Source of the DNA: Legionella lytica
Lineage (GTDB): Bacteria > Pseudomonadota > Gammaproteobacteria > Legionellales > Legionellaceae
Direction of reading: 5' to 3'
Length of the DNA stretch: 64,000 nt
NCBI RefSeq assembly: GCF_023921225.1
Contig: NZ_CP071527.1
Location: 446,501 to 510,500, forward strand
Of the stretch, positions 53,744 through 63,541 are shown piece after piece (positions within the stretch are counted from its first letter, which is position 1; each line of letters opens with the position of its first letter). The notes under the pieces were generated by a model that saw only the letters and a program-made list of their open reading frames with translations, did no database searches and was not told the origin of the DNA. The position numbers and the translations under genes are program-made.

Positions 53744-54480
53744 GCGCAATGAGTACGAATAGGAGCAATGAATCTGGGAGCTTACGCTATGTTTGCCTGC
53801 TTTGGGGGTTAATCCTTTGCGCGGTGATATTAGCAGGGCGCCTGGCTTATTGGTACCTATCTGATGCAGAGTATTTTCCGATAACCACGATTAAGGTAGC
53901 TGCAAGTTATGAACATGTGACTCATAAGGAATTAGAAGATATTTTAGCAAAATATGTAGGCGATAGTTTTTTTGCGTTACCTGCAAGAGCATTACAAAGT
54001 GAACTGAATGAGCTGAGCTGGGTAGATACGGCGACTGTAGAGCGCGTTTGGCCAGATACATTAAAAATCAGGCTAATCGAAAAGAAACCCGTAGCAATTT
54101 GGGGTAATTCACTAATGACCGGAGATGGTCGGTTATTTAACGAAGGCTCTGATATTGGTGATTTAAGTCTACCAAAGTTAAAAGGACCCTCATCTCAGCA
54201 GCTAGACGTCTTACAAGTTTACGAAAAATTGAGTAAGATATTATCAATGTACGGATTGAATGCTACTGGACTGCATTTAAGAGATAACCAATCCTGGGTA
54301 TTATTAATAGGAAATAACATAAAAATATACTTAGGAAAGAACGAGTTAGAAGCACGATTGCTGCGATTTTGTAAGGCATATCCAGCTGTATTTGCTCAAA
54401 AAATCGAGCAGTTGGCAAGTGTAGACTTACGCTATCCGCGTGGTATGGCAGTGCAGTGGAAACAACAAACGGAACGATAA
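53740..54480 (+). CDS. ftsQ: Cell division protein FtsQ
   Basis: A 246-residue bitopic inner-membrane protein of the divisome. One membrane segment ([22 protein letters not shown]) is followed by the POTRA-like domain ([20 protein letters not shown], then [28 protein letters not shown]) and the beta domain. Two starts are possible: GTG at 53740, overlapping the ddl stop, or ATG at 53749 (MSTNRS) with TGAG upstream; neither has a good ribosome site. It ends in TAATG, shared with ftsA. Confidence 0.93.
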   Translation: MSAMSTNRSNESGSLRYVCLLWGLILCAVILAGRLAYWYLSDAEYFPITTIKVAASYEHVTHKELEDILAKYVGDSFFALPARALQSELNELSWVDTATVERVWPDTLKIRLIEKKPVAIWGNSLMTGDGRLFNEGSDIGDLSLPKLKGPSSQQLDVLQVYEKLSKILSMYGLNATGLHLRDNQSWVLLIGNNIKIYLGKNELEARLLRFCKAYPAVFAQKIEQLASVDLRYPRGMAVQWKQQTER

Positions 54481-55718
54481 TGGCTAAGAAAATAGAAAAA
54501 AATATTATCACTGGCTTGGATATAGGCACCTCAAAAATTAATGCACTGATAGGTGAAGTATCCTCCGATGGAACAATCGAAGTAATTGGGATTGGTCGTC
54601 ATCCTTCTCGTGGTTTAAAACGCGGTGTAGTCGTTGACATAGAGGCTACAGTGAATTCGATTCAGCGCGCAGTACAAGAGGCTGAGTTGATGGCTAATTG
54701 TGAAGTCAGAACAGTTTATGCTGGGATTGCTGGCAGCCACATACGCAGTTTAAATTCCCATGGAATAGTTGCTATTCGTGAAAAAGAAGTATCGCAAGCC
54801 GATGTAGAGCGCGTGATTGATGCGGCAAAGGCGGTTGCGATTCCTGCGGATCAAAAAATTCTGCATATCCTACCTCAAGAATTTATTATCGATTATCAAG
54901 GCAGTATTCGTGAGCCTGTAGGTATGGCCGGTGTTCGTCTTGAGTCACGAGTGCACTTGGTGACTGGCTCTGTGAGTGCGGCACAAAACATTGTGAAATG
55001 TGTTCGTCGCTGCGGTTTAGAGGTAAGTGATATTATTCTCGAGCAGCTGGCTTCAAGCCATGCAGTGCTTACGGATGATGAAAAAGATTTAGGCGTTTGC
55101 TTGATTGATATCGGTGCAGGAACTACAGACATTGCTATATTTTCTGAGGGGGCGATTCAGCATACAGCAGTAATTCCGATTGCAGGTGATCAAGTAACCA
55201 ATGATATTGCAATGGCTTTACGTACACCAACTAAAGCAGCAGAAGCAATCAAATTAACGCATGCTTGTGCCTTACCTGAATTAGCAAATCCAACCCAAAT
55301 GTTGGAAGTTGCCAGTGCTAATGAGCGACCAGGAAGAAAAATTTCAGCAAAAGCTTTAGCTGATGTTGTTTCAGCTCGTTACGAAGAATTATTTACTTTA
55401 GTGCGCAATGAGTTACGTCGCAGCGGTTTTGAAGATCGCATGGCTGCTGGCATTGTAATTACCGGTGGTGCTGCGAATGTTCATGGCGCGATTGAGCTGG
55501 CGGAGCTTTGTTTTGAAATGCCAGTACGTAAAGGCTATGCACAACACGTATCAGGCTTGGCTGAGGTTAGTGAAAATCCTGCCTTTGCTACGGGTGTAGG
55601 TTTGCTGTTGCACGGATACCAGCAACAATACGATGCACGCTACAACGTCCCTGCAATGAGTGAAAACTCTAAGGGTTTGTGGTTGCGTATGAAAGAATGG
55701 TTTCAAGGAAATTTTTAA
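54480..55718 (+). CDS. ftsA: Cell division protein FtsA
   Basis: An actin-like ATPase that anchors FtsZ to the membrane, 412 residues. It begins with the phosphate-1 motif GLDIGTSKINALIGEV and has LIDIGAGTTDIAIF (phosphate-2), the adenosine motif GIVITGGAANVHG, and an amphipathic C-terminal helix (GLWLRMKEWFQGNF). I choose the ATG at 54480, which overlaps the ftsQ stop (TAATG); the frame is open from a GTG at 54456 but within ftsQ. ftsZ follows after 96 bases. Confidence 0.97.
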   Translation: MAKKIEKNIITGLDIGTSKINALIGEVSSDGTIEVIGIGRHPSRGLKRGVVVDIEATVNSIQRAVQEAELMANCEVRTVYAGIAGSHIRSLNSHGIVAIREKEVSQADVERVIDAAKAVAIPADQKILHILPQEFIIDYQGSIREPVGMAGVRLESRVHLVTGSVSAAQNIVKCVRRCGLEVSDIILEQLASSHAVLTDDEKDLGVCLIDIGAGTTDIAIFSEGAIQHTAVIPIAGDQVTNDIAMALRTPTKAAEAIKLTHACALPELANPTQMLEVASANERPGRKISAKALADVVSARYEELFTLVRNELRRSGFEDRMAAGIVITGGAANVHGAIELAELCFEMPVRKGYAQHVSGLAEVSENPAFATGVGLLLHGYQQQYDARYNVPAMSENSKGLWLRMKEWFQGNF

Positions 55719-55814
55719 GATATATGTAACTGGAAACGCTTTACCAATTAAGAGAGCGGAAGAGGAAATTTTTACTGGTTACTATTACAGAATAAACGTA
55801 TGGGGAGCACGGTT

Positions 55815-57008
55815 ATGTTTGAATTAATGGAAGGCCAACTGCAAGGTAGTAATGCAGTCATTAAGGTAGTTGGTGTCGGCGGCGGCGGTGGTAATGCTGT
55901 AGAGCACATGGTTGCTGAAAATATTGAAGGTGTTGAGTTTATTTGCGCGAATACAGATGCTCAAGCGTTAAGGGCGTCTAATGCAAAGATTCACATCCAG
56001 TTAGGTGATGAATTAACTAAAGGCTTAGGTGCTGGTGCAAACCCACAAATTGGCCGTGAAGCTGCTGAAGAAGATCGTGAATTAATTCGCGAAATACTTG
56101 CAGGTGCTGATATGGTATTTATTACTGCCGGAATGGGCGGTGGAACTGGAACTGGTGCTGCTCCTGTATTTGCAGAAATTGCCAAAGAGTTAGGAATTTT
56201 AACAGTTGCGATTGTGACTAAACCTTTTTCATTCGAAGGCAAGCAACGTGCTTTGGCTGCAGAAGAAGGCATTCGTCGCCTTGCAGAACATGTCGATTCA
56301 TTAATTACCATACCTAACAATAAGTTGCTCAGTGTTTTAGGTAAAAATATTAGTTTATTAAATGCCTTTAAAGCGGCTAATAATGTATTACTCGGTGCAG
56401 TAAAAGGGATTTCAGATCTTATTACTCGCCCAGGTTTAATTAACGTCGACTTCGCGGACGTACGTACAGTAATGTCGGAAATGGGTATGGCGATGATGGG
56501 AACTGGTAGCGCAGTAGGTGAGCAACGCGCTCGTCAAGCTGCTGAAGCTGCAATTGCTTCTCCATTATTAGAAGACGTGAATTTCTCAGGCGCTCGTGGA
56601 ATCCTGGTGAATATTACCGCAGGGCTTGATATGTCAATCGGTGAGTTTGAAGAGGTTGGCGACGTTGTTAAAGAATTTATTTCTGATGATGCAACAGTGG
56701 TTGTGGGAACAGTAATTGATCCAGATATGACTGATGAAATGCGAGTTACTGTGATTGTGACTGGCTTGGGTGATGCACGACAACGTCATCAACAAGCTCA
56801 ACCACAACAAGCGTATCGTGCTCGTTTGGTTGAATCAATGAGAAGTGATGGTTCATTTGACTATCAAGAGCTAGATCGCCCAGCAGTAGTGCGTAAGCAT
56901 GCCAGTTCGACTGCAGCAGCTTCCACAATGAAAGCAAATGGTGATCATGTTCCTGATGTTGATTATCTAGATATCCCTGCTTTTTTACGTCGTCAAGAAG
57001 AAGCGTAG
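55815..57008 (+). CDS. ftsZ: Cell division GTPase FtsZ
   Basis: The tubulin-like GTPase of the division ring, 397 residues. It has [15 protein letters not shown] near the N-terminus, the tubulin signature [10 protein letters not shown], and [16 protein letters not shown] Gln/Ser-rich linker follows, and the C-terminal peptide [10 protein letters not shown] is that bound by FtsA and ZipA. The ATG at 55815 (MFELMEGQ) has GGGGAG eight bases upstream; the one at 55800 is less likely. A hairpin and T-rich stretch at 57037-57077 end the operon. Confidence 0.97.
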   Translation: MFELMEGQLQGSNAVIKVVGVGGGGGNAVEHMVAENIEGVEFICANTDAQALRASNAKIHIQLGDELTKGLGAGANPQIGREAAEEDRELIREILAGADMVFITAGMGGGTGTGAAPVFAEIAKELGILTVAIVTKPFSFEGKQRALAAEEGIRRLAEHVDSLITIPNNKLLSVLGKNISLLNAFKAANNVLLGAVKGISDLITRPGLINVDFADVRTVMSEMGMAMMGTGSAVGEQRARQAAEAAIASPLLEDVNFSGARGILVNITAGLDMSIGEFEEVGDVVKEFISDDATVVVGTVIDPDMTDEMRVTVIVTGLGDARQRHQQAQPQQAYRARLVESMRSDGSFDYQELDRPAVVRKHASSTAAASTMKANGDHVPDVDYLDIPAFLRRQEEA

Positions 57009-57036
57009 TTAGGCATTACCGTAGTAGAGTAGACTT

Positions 57037-57077
57037 ACCCGGGGTTTGTGATTCAAATTGCCCGGGTTTTGTTTTAT
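57037..57077 (+). terminator. Rho-independent terminator after ftsZ
   Basis: Stem ACCCGGG / CCCGGGT with a 17-base loop, followed by TTTGTTTTATTTT, 28 bases after the ftsZ stop. lpxC therefore has its own promoter in the AT-rich 110 bases that follow. Confidence 0.8.
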
Positions 57078-57188
57078 TTTATTACATTATAAAAAAATAG
57101 ACGAACTTATAATTTATTGGTAAAATCTCGAAGTTTTTTGCGCGTAAAATAATAATATTATGAGGAATAGGAACAAGGTGAGCACTGA

Positions 57189-58103
57189 ATGATAAAACAA
57201 AGAACTCCTAAAAAAGTAATCCAGGCTACTGGCGTGGGATTGCATTCGGGTGAGAAAGTGCTTTTAACCCTGAGACCTGCTCCTGTTAATACTGGCATTG
57301 TTTTTCGACGCGTTGATCTTTCGCCTGTGGTTGAAATCCCTGCATCCTATGAGCATGTAGGCGATACGATGTTATGTACTACACTGCATCATGGCCAGGT
57401 TAAAATTGCTACTGTAGAGCATTTGCTTTCTGCTTTGGCTGGTTTAGGCATTGATAATGCATACATTGATGTTAATGCTCCTGAGCTTCCGATTATGGAT
57501 GGCAGTGCCGCTCCTTTTGTATTTTTGATCCAATCGGCAGGCATTCGCGAGCAAAATGCACCAAAGAAATACATCCGCATTACTAAGCCCATTCGTGTAG
57601 AGGATAATGGGAAGTATGTGCAATTTTATCCATATAATGGGTATAAAATTTCCTTTACTATTGATTTTGATCATCCAGCATTCAATGATAAGCCACAAAA
57701 GGTAAGCTTTGATTTCTCTACAACTTCTTATGTTAGAGAAGTGTGCCGTGCGCGTACTTTTGGTTTTCTTTCTGATTATGAGAAGTTACGTGAGTGTGAT
57801 TTAGCTAAAGGTGGTAGCCTGGATAATGCAATCGTAGTAGATGACTATCGAGTCCTTAATGAAGATGGGCTGCGTTTTGAATCTGAATTTGTAACTCATA
57901 AGGTTTTAGACGCGATCGGCGATCTTTATTTATTAGGTTCTAGTCTGATTGGTGCCTTTGAAGGGCATAAATCAGGGCATGAACTGAATAACAGATTATT
58001 ACGTGAGTTAATGGTACGACAAGATGCGTGGGAATATACTACTTTTGACGCAGACGATTACCTCCCCGTAATGCATAATGAATTTTGCCCCGTAGAAGCC
58101 TAA
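57189..58103 (+). CDS. lpxC: UDP-3-O-acyl-GlcNAc deacetylase
   Basis: The committed, zinc-dependent step of lipid A synthesis in the cytoplasm. The 304-residue enzyme has the N-terminal [12 protein letters not shown] block, the zinc histidine in [27 protein letters not shown], and the second zinc site in [15 protein letters not shown] (His and Asp), then [10 protein letters not shown] with the general catalytic His. Length is normal. It closes the dcw-type cluster. A CCTGGTTG hairpin with a T-rich tail follows. Confidence 0.97.
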   Translation: MIKQRTPKKVIQATGVGLHSGEKVLLTLRPAPVNTGIVFRRVDLSPVVEIPASYEHVGDTMLCTTLHHGQVKIATVEHLLSALAGLGIDNAYIDVNAPELPIMDGSAAPFVFLIQSAGIREQNAPKKYIRITKPIRVEDNGKYVQFYPYNGYKISFTIDFDHPAFNDKPQKVSFDFSTTSYVREVCRARTFGFLSDYEKLRECDLAKGGSLDNAIVVDDYRVLNEDGLRFESEFVTHKVLDAIGDLYLLGSSLIGAFEGHKSGHELNNRLLRELMVRQDAWEYTTFDADDYLPVMHNEFCPVEA

Positions 58104-58127
58104 ACCCTCCTTATGAAATTAGCGTAG

Positions 58128-58157
58128 CCTGGTTGTTTGCAACCAGGTTTTCCTTTT
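58128..58157 (+). terminator. CCTGGTTG hairpin and T-tract after lpxC
   Basis: Stem CCTGGTTG / CAACCAGG with a four-base loop, then TTTTCCTTTT, 25 bases after the lpxC stop. It is the third copy of the core found after the glucoamylase and icmO genes, and the most terminator-like one. Confidence 0.8.
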
Positions 58158-58340
58158 AAGTTGTCTATTTATCTGAATCCTGTTTGAAATCCGCTTTTAG
58201 GAAAAACTGATTGCAAATAACGCTGATAGTATTGGTTTAAATTTAATCAACCCCAAGGTCAGAACTTGTATATTTACACACCAAAGTATAATATATGGCT
58301 ATTTTATACTTATTTTGACCATGAATCCTTGGAGGATCTA

Positions 58341-59663
58341 ATGCCAACTTACGCAATGAGCGCTTATGTAGATGCGCAGGCTAACGCCAAATTACCTGAG
58401 AACATAACGCTTGTCTTAACTACATGGGATGATTATCGTAATTTTTTAAGCATAAAAATTGAAAAGAAGGTAATTGCCTTGGATTTTAGTAACATAAAAC
58501 TGTCTAAGGATGATGTAAGTAATTTAGTAATGGCACTTAACGAGTTACCCTCCATAAGCAAATTAACTCTAAGCAATTGTCAGCTTACCGATCTCCATGA
58601 AGAACTACTGGGCCAATTAAAGTATATTACTGATCTTGATTTAAATAATAATCTGTTACAACAGCCGGGGCTAAAAGTCCAAAAATTAAAATCACTGTGC
58701 TTAAATAATAATTCACAGCTGGATGTCTCGGTAGTACTATTAAACTTGAGTAAAGGTATTGGCACTTTAGAAAAACTTGATCTGGCTAATTGCAATGTTA
58801 CAGACTCCGAACTAATTTCACTGGTTTCTATGTCATTTGGAATGTTGACAATCCTTGATTTGTCTAATAATTTTCTTAGTGACGAAGGGCAAGAATTTCT
58901 ATTACAACGACAAAATCATAATACGTCGTTACAAGAAATCAATCTGCTAGGAAATATGGGCATTACTTCCTTACAAATAATTCCCTTTGCCTCTGAAGAT
59001 AATAGTCATCTCATCGCGGAAAGTTTTTTACCTCGCTTAGAACAGCAAATAAAAACTGCTCGAGAGAAATTAGATAAATTAAGTCCACAACCCGAACCTG
59101 AAGCATCCTCTTCTCAAGCGTCATCCTCTAAAGCCTCATCGCCGAAATTAGTTCCTGTAAATTTATTTAAAGGAGCTACGAAAAATGCTTCTGAACAGTT
59201 AAAAGTATTAGAAAAGTTAATGGATATGCAGGCTATTGTGATTAAAAAATTAACATTAAGTCGTGAATCATTATCCCTTGATAAAATAGAGCGTATGCAA
59301 AAGCAAATAGAAACATACCTTCAACAATTTATGGATGCCAAAAAAGCGAAGGTTGTACAGCATCAAAATAGCCCTCGTTCAGCTTCACCAGATTTTAGCA
59401 AAAGCAGACCACGTTCACCGAGTTCTCCGAGGTCACCAAGCTCTCCACGAACTGGCTCTATGCGTAATATGTCAAAATTTTTTGATACACAGCAAACTTC
59501 TATGGGTATAGCTGAAAGTGATTTGGCATTGAAGCTTATTACTGGGAAACAAATAGACTTTGCTACAAAACTGGTTACCGCTCAAGAAAACTTAATAAGT
59601 TATCTGAAATCTCAGATTAATGAACAGTTGCCTGAACAAGTGCGCACATTAAGATTGGGCTAA
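58341..59663 (+). CDS. Leucine-rich-repeat protein with Ser/Pro/Arg tract, candidate effector
   Basis: A 440-residue protein. Residues about 50-215 hold leucine-rich repeats of the ribonuclease-inhibitor type (ITDLDLNNNLLQQ, LEKLDLANCNVTDSEL, LTILDLSNNFLSDEG). Then come a Ser/Ala-rich linker (SSSQASSSKASSPK), a helical region with coiled-coil spacing, and a basic tract SPRSPSSPRSPSSPR near residue 375. There is no signal peptide. I start at 58341 because GGAGG ends five bases upstream; the frame open to 58266 lacks one. LRR proteins of this kind in Legionella are often Dot/Icm effectors, so this is a candidate. Confidence 0.75.
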   Translation: MPTYAMSAYVDAQANAKLPENITLVLTTWDDYRNFLSIKIEKKVIALDFSNIKLSKDDVSNLVMALNELPSISKLTLSNCQLTDLHEELLGQLKYITDLDLNNNLLQQPGLKVQKLKSLCLNNNSQLDVSVVLLNLSKGIGTLEKLDLANCNVTDSELISLVSMSFGMLTILDLSNNFLSDEGQEFLLQRQNHNTSLQEINLLGNMGITSLQIIPFASEDNSHLIAESFLPRLEQQIKTAREKLDKLSPQPEPEASSSQASSSKASSPKLVPVNLFKGATKNASEQLKVLEKLMDMQAIVIKKLTLSRESLSLDKIERMQKQIETYLQQFMDAKKAKVVQHQNSPRSASPDFSKSRPRSPSSPRSPSSPRTGSMRNMSKFFDTQQTSMGIAESDLALKLITGKQIDFATKLVTAQENLISYLKSQINEQLPEQVRTLRLG

Positions 59664-59711
59664 TCGAATTTAAAGCGATGAATTTTGCTTGATACTAACG
59701 TATAGAGAGAG

Positions 59712-59744
59712 TAAGTTTATTATTTTAAATGAATAATAAACTTA
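59712..59744 (+). terminator. Hairpin after the LRR gene
   Basis: Perfect 13-bp AT-rich stem (arm TAAGTTTATTATT) with a seven-base loop, 48 bases after the stop. The 190 bases that follow, up to pepO, contain a TATAAT at 59899 but no other structure I can support. Confidence 0.6.
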
Positions 59745-59934
59745 TCTTCATTATAGTTTGAGGCAGCTGAAGTCGGAATTTGTACTTGGGGCGTGTAGAG
59801 ACTCAGAATTACATTTTGAGAGCTATTCACGTTTGGGGACATTCTGCGGCACGTCAATGGAAAAAAGGGCTTATTTCCCAGCGCTTCTTCGCCAATAGAC
59901 TATAATTTTAAGTTGACGCAAAAGGAGCCGTAGA

Positions 59935-61971
59935 ATGACATTCAAAATTAAAGTATTAACTCTAGCCTTGTTATGCACCTCACCTGCATTTTCTGCAAAT
60001 GTGGATACCGCGGAAAAGCAAATGGCTGATGCACTACATATGGATTGGTTAGATACTAATGTCTCACCGGCTGAAGATTTTTATTCCTATGCAAATAAGA
60101 ATTGGCAAAAAAATAATCCTATTCCTCCCGAATACCCAAGTTGGGGCAGTTTTAATATAGTACATGATAAAGTGCAGGATATTGTGCATCAAATGCTAAT
60201 TAAAGCAGCAGCGAATACTAAAGCAAAGCCTGGCAGCATTGAGCAAAAAGTAGGTGATTTTTATTTCAGCGGTATGGATGAGGCAAATATTAACAAATTA
60301 GGTGTAACGCCTTTACAGCCAGAATTTCATCGTATTCAAAATATTAAAAATTTAACGGATCTACAAAATGAAATTGCCCACTTACATCAAATCGGTGTCG
60401 GTGCTTTTTTTGCTTTTGGCAGCATGCAAGATTATAAAAACAGTAGCGAAATGATTGCTGCTGTCGTGCAAGGTGGCTTAGGGCTTCCTGATCGGGATTA
60501 TTACTTAAAAGATACGCCCAAATTTAAACAGATTCGCGACGCTTATGTGGCGCATATTGCTAAAATGTTTGAGTTATTAGGTGATAACCCTGAGAAAGCG
60601 GCTGCTGAGGCACAGCGCGTAATGGAATTAGAAACACAACTTGCAAAAGCCTCAATGTCGCAAGTTGAGCAACGTGATCCACATGCGGTTTATCATATTA
60701 TGGATAAAGCTCAATTAGAGGAAATTACCCCTAATTTTTCTTGGCCAGCTTATTTTACGGCTATGGGGCAAGATAATCTCAAAAGTATTAATATGGCAAT
60801 GCCAAACTTTTTCAAAGCACTCAATGAGCAACTTAAAACCGTACCACTCCAAGATTGGCAAACCTATTTACGTTGGCAGTTAATTGATACTTATGCGCCT
60901 TATTTATCTAAGCCTTTTGTTGATGAAAACTTTAAGATGGCAACCGCCTTAACTGGTACAGAAAAAATACTTCCTCGTTGGAAACGGGTAGTAGGTACTG
61001 AGAATGCGGCCTTAGGATTTGCTATTGGTAAGATGTATGTAGAACGTTACTTCTCACCAGAGGCGAAAAAACAAGCTTTAGATTTACTGAAAAATATCCG
61101 CTATGTCTTACGTGAGGACATTAAGAGTCTTGCTTGGATGACTCCGGCTACTCGCGAGGCTGCGTTGAAAAAATTAGACTTAATGGAAGAACGCGTAGGT
61201 TATCCTTCAAAATGGTGGGATTATTCGTCATTGAAGGTAGATCGAGGCCCTTATGTGTTGAATGTGCTTCGTGCGAATCAGTTTTTAGTAAAGCGTGATA
61301 TTAATAAAATTGGCAAACCTATTGAGCGCAGTGAATGGGGAATGACACCACAAACCATTAATGCCTATTACGATCCTTCCATGAATAACTTAAATATCCC
61401 AGCAGGAATTTTGCAGCCACCATTTTTTGACCCTAACGCACCTGCGGCAGTGAATTATGGGGCCATTGGTTTTGTTATGGGGCATGAAATGACCCATGGT
61501 TTTGATGATCAAGGAGCTCAATTTGATGGTCATGGGAATCTAAAAAATTGGTGGACTCCTAGTGATTTAACTAAATTCAAAGCGGCAACCCAATGTATTA
61601 TTGATCAATATTCCCAATATGTAGTGAATGGCGATTTACATGTACAAGGAAAATTAGTTGTGGGTGAAGCTGCTGCTGATTTAGGCGGGATCACTTTAGC
61701 ATATCGAGCATTTCATCATTCCGATGCTTACAAAAAGGCAAAAACAATTGATGGCATGACTCCTGATCAACAATTCTTTTTGGGTACCGCTCATGTTTGG
61801 GCAATGAACATGCGGCCTCAACAATTACAGAATCAGGTGACAACCGATCCTCATCCGCCAGCAAAATACCGCGTTAATGGAAGTTTAGCGAATATCCCGC
61901 AGTTCCAAGAGGCGTTTAATATTCCTAACAATAGCCCCATGGTGAATGCAACTCGTTGTGTTATTTGGTAA
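59935..61971 (+). CDS. pepO: Exported M13-family metallopeptidase (neprilysin/PepO-like)
   Basis: A zinc endopeptidase of 678 residues. The signal peptide ends near residue 21 (SPAFSA before NVD). Mature start MDWLDTNVSPAEDFYSYANKNW is the typical M13 N-terminus. The zinc motif is HEMTH (His517, Glu518, His521), followed by GFDDQGAQFDGHGN, and the third ligand lies in GEAAADLGG. The C-terminus VNATRCVIW is typical of the family. It probably cleaves peptides in the periplasm or outside the cell. AAAAGGAG precedes the ATG. Confidence 0.94.
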   Translation: MTFKIKVLTLALLCTSPAFSANVDTAEKQMADALHMDWLDTNVSPAEDFYSYANKNWQKNNPIPPEYPSWGSFNIVHDKVQDIVHQMLIKAAANTKAKPGSIEQKVGDFYFSGMDEANINKLGVTPLQPEFHRIQNIKNLTDLQNEIAHLHQIGVGAFFAFGSMQDYKNSSEMIAAVVQGGLGLPDRDYYLKDTPKFKQIRDAYVAHIAKMFELLGDNPEKAAAEAQRVMELETQLAKASMSQVEQRDPHAVYHIMDKAQLEEITPNFSWPAYFTAMGQDNLKSINMAMPNFFKALNEQLKTVPLQDWQTYLRWQLIDTYAPYLSKPFVDENFKMATALTGTEKILPRWKRVVGTENAALGFAIGKMYVERYFSPEAKKQALDLLKNIRYVLREDIKSLAWMTPATREAALKKLDLMEERVGYPSKWWDYSSLKVDRGPYVLNVLRANQFLVKRDINKIGKPIERSEWGMTPQTINAYYDPSMNNLNIPAGILQPPFFDPNAPAAVNYGAIGFVMGHEMTHGFDDQGAQFDGHGNLKNWWTPSDLTKFKAATQCIIDQYSQYVVNGDLHVQGKLVVGEAAADLGGITLAYRAFHHSDAYKKAKTIDGMTPDQQFFLGTAHVWAMNMRPQQLQNQVTTDPHPPAKYRVNGSLANIPQFQEAFNIPNNSPMVNATRCVIW

Positions 61972-61986
61972 CGACTTAAAGAGTTT

Positions 61987-62038
61987 GCTGTGCTCATAGC
62001 CTCCGGGATTCCTCAGAGCACAGCGTAATACGGGCTAC
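61987..62038 (+). terminator. Hairpin and repeat after the metallopeptidase gene
   Basis: Stem GCTGTGCTC / GAGCACAGC with a 20-base loop, 15 bases after the stop. It is followed by TAATACGGGCTAC (62026-62038), which is the same 13-mer as at 34471-34483. Confidence 0.55.
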
Positions 62039-62088
62039 TATTCATCTATACCAAAAGTAGTAATTAATCTTACTAAAGGTTGGCATTT

Positions 62089-62280
62089 ATGAACTTTAAC
62101 CAGTTATTAATGGCTATTTTAATGTTGGTTTTATTCTTCTTGGTGAATGAATATATTCCTTTAGCCCCCATTATTAATCTGCTGTTTAATTGCGTGATGA
62201 TCGCAATAATTGTTGTTTACGTGATGCAATTTATCGGGGTAATTAAATCGGTTTTACCTGCGCCTAAATTATTTAAATAA
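62089..62280 (+). CDS. Small two-helix membrane protein
   Basis: A 63-residue hydrophobic protein with two membrane helices (LLMAILMLVLFFLVNEYIPL and PIINLLFNCVMIAIIVVYVMQFI) and a short basic end (KLFK). AAAGGT lies eight bases before the ATG at 62089. Small membrane proteins of this shape are widespread in gammaproteobacteria (Thivi_2564-like); the function is unknown. It has no operon partner. Confidence 0.7.
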   Translation: MNFNQLLMAILMLVLFFLVNEYIPLAPIINLLFNCVMIAIIVVYVMQFIGVIKSVLPAPKLFK

Positions 62281-62433
62281 GCCTTACCCTAGATATTTCT
62301 TTGATGTATGATGGATTTGGAAGACAGAAACGCTAGTATATTTAAAAAATATCTTTTTGGGTAAAATCGAATAACTTGTTCTATATATTAGGATAAGTGT
62401 GTTTTTTTGGAGCAAAAAACAGAGGGAGGTATT

Positions 62434-62763
62434 ATGATAAGGAACCCAATACAAATATTTAGTGGCATCATGTTTACAGTGTTTTCTTTGCAAGCTTTTG
62501 CTGAAGAAAATATTCGCATTACCGTCAAAACAAAAGAATATACTGCTGCAGGTATCGGTTATTCTGTGGATGGGCAGCGCTCAGGCGCGATTGGTAAATC
62601 ATACACAGGCACAGGTTCCAAAAATCGGACCTATGTTTTTGGCTATAGAAAAAATTCTATTGTTGGTGCGAATATTACTTGCGGTTCCCGAGTTTTAACT
62701 AAAGATACGACTGTTACATTGGTTACTAAAGGTGAGCAGTGTCTTAGTGTGATCGAAGAATAA
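62434..62763 (+). CDS. Small exported protein of unknown function
   Basis: A 109-residue protein with a signal peptide (IRNPIQIFSGIMFTVFSLQAFA, cut before EEN). The mature part is rich in Gly, Thr, Lys and Ser with alternating polar and hydrophobic residues, so probably beta-structured, and has two cysteines (ITCGSR and EQCLS) that could form a disulfide. GAGGGAGG lies five bases before the ATG at 62434, a very strong ribosome site. I do not recognise the family. Confidence 0.7.
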   Translation: MIRNPIQIFSGIMFTVFSLQAFAEENIRITVKTKEYTAAGIGYSVDGQRSGAIGKSYTGTGSKNRTYVFGYRKNSIVGANITCGSRVLTKDTTVTLVTKGEQCLSVIEE

Positions 62764-62877
62764 TGTAAGTTATTCCCCGTATTTGAAGCGCGAAAATACG
62801 GGGAAATAGAAAACACCCATTTCCTACCTTATAAAAATTAGAGATAATTAGCATAAGAATTTCTAAAGATATTAATT

Positions 62878-63399
62878 ATGAATAAAAATATAACTGCTAT
62901 CCGTATAGCGACGGTACAGGATGCAGAAGCAATCTCTCAAGTGCATATTTGTTCTTGGCAAAAGATGTATAAGGAGTTCATTCCTGAAGAAGTTTTAATA
63001 AACTTGTCTTTAAGTGAGCGTACCCAACAATGGTCTGAGTTAATCGATCAGAATGTACGAGTATTAATTTGTGAGCAGGAGCAGCAAGTTATTGGTTTTG
63101 CAAGTATTTGCGCTTTTCGTGGCAACAGTGCACAGAGTGCGTTCGGAGAAATAAGTGCTATTTATTTGCATCCCGATTATTGGCGTATGGGCTTAGGTAC
63201 CCAATTATGCTTGGCTGCAATGTCGGAATTAGTGGCATTGGGGTATAAAAAGGTTGGGCTGTGGGTATTGGAAGAGAATGGCCAGGCACGGAATTTTTAT
63301 GAGGCACTAGGTTTTAAGCTTTCAGAGTCTACTAAATTTGAAGAGTTTTATGAGGGGGGCGCTTTATTAAAAGAAGTGCTTTATGTAAAAACTCTTTAA
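62878..63399 (+). CDS. GNAT-family N-acetyltransferase
   Basis: A 173-residue acetyltransferase of the GNAT fold. It starts with IRIATVQDAEAISQVHICSWQKMY and has the acetyl-CoA motif A region AIYLHPDYWRMGLGTQLC (pattern QxxGxG/A, here RMGLGT) and motif B GLWVLEENGQARNFYEALGF. The substrate cannot be told. It lies alone between the small exported protein and selO. The start has no strong ribosome site but the first residues match the fold. Confidence 0.9.
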   Translation: MNKNITAIRIATVQDAEAISQVHICSWQKMYKEFIPEEVLINLSLSERTQQWSELIDQNVRVLICEQEQQVIGFASICAFRGNSAQSAFGEISAIYLHPDYWRMGLGTQLCLAAMSELVALGYKKVGLWVLEENGQARNFYEALGFKLSESTKFEEFYEGGALLKEVLYVKTL

Positions 63400-63462
63400 T
63401 GTTTGCAAGTGGCGGGGAAATAAATTCATATTTGAACCCCTATCTTTCAATTTAAACTCAGC

Positions 63463-63492
63463 TGTTATTGCGAACGCAGCGAAGCAATCCAG
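63463..63492. repeat. TTATTGCGAACGCAGCGAAGCAATCC repeat-like palindrome
   Basis: ATTGCGA...GAAGCAAT with GCGAACGCAGCG in between, in the gap between convergent GNAT and selO genes. Elements of the type ATTGCGA-CGCAGCGAAGCAATC are scattered in the intergenic DNA of many bacteria. Only one copy lies in this window. Confidence 0.4.
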
Positions 63493-63541
63493 GGGTTCCG
63501 TGTTTCGAACTTCTGGGTTTTTCATCAGTTACCAATAGACA

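Noticed and set aside
55800..55814. Upstream ATG for ftsZ at 55800
   Set aside because: GGGGAG lies after it and fits the ATG at 55815, which also matches the family N-terminus.
58160..58340. Possible PmrA box (TTAA-type repeats) before the LRR gene
   Set aside because: TTTAAATTTAATC does not match the tandem CTTAATATT pattern closely enough.
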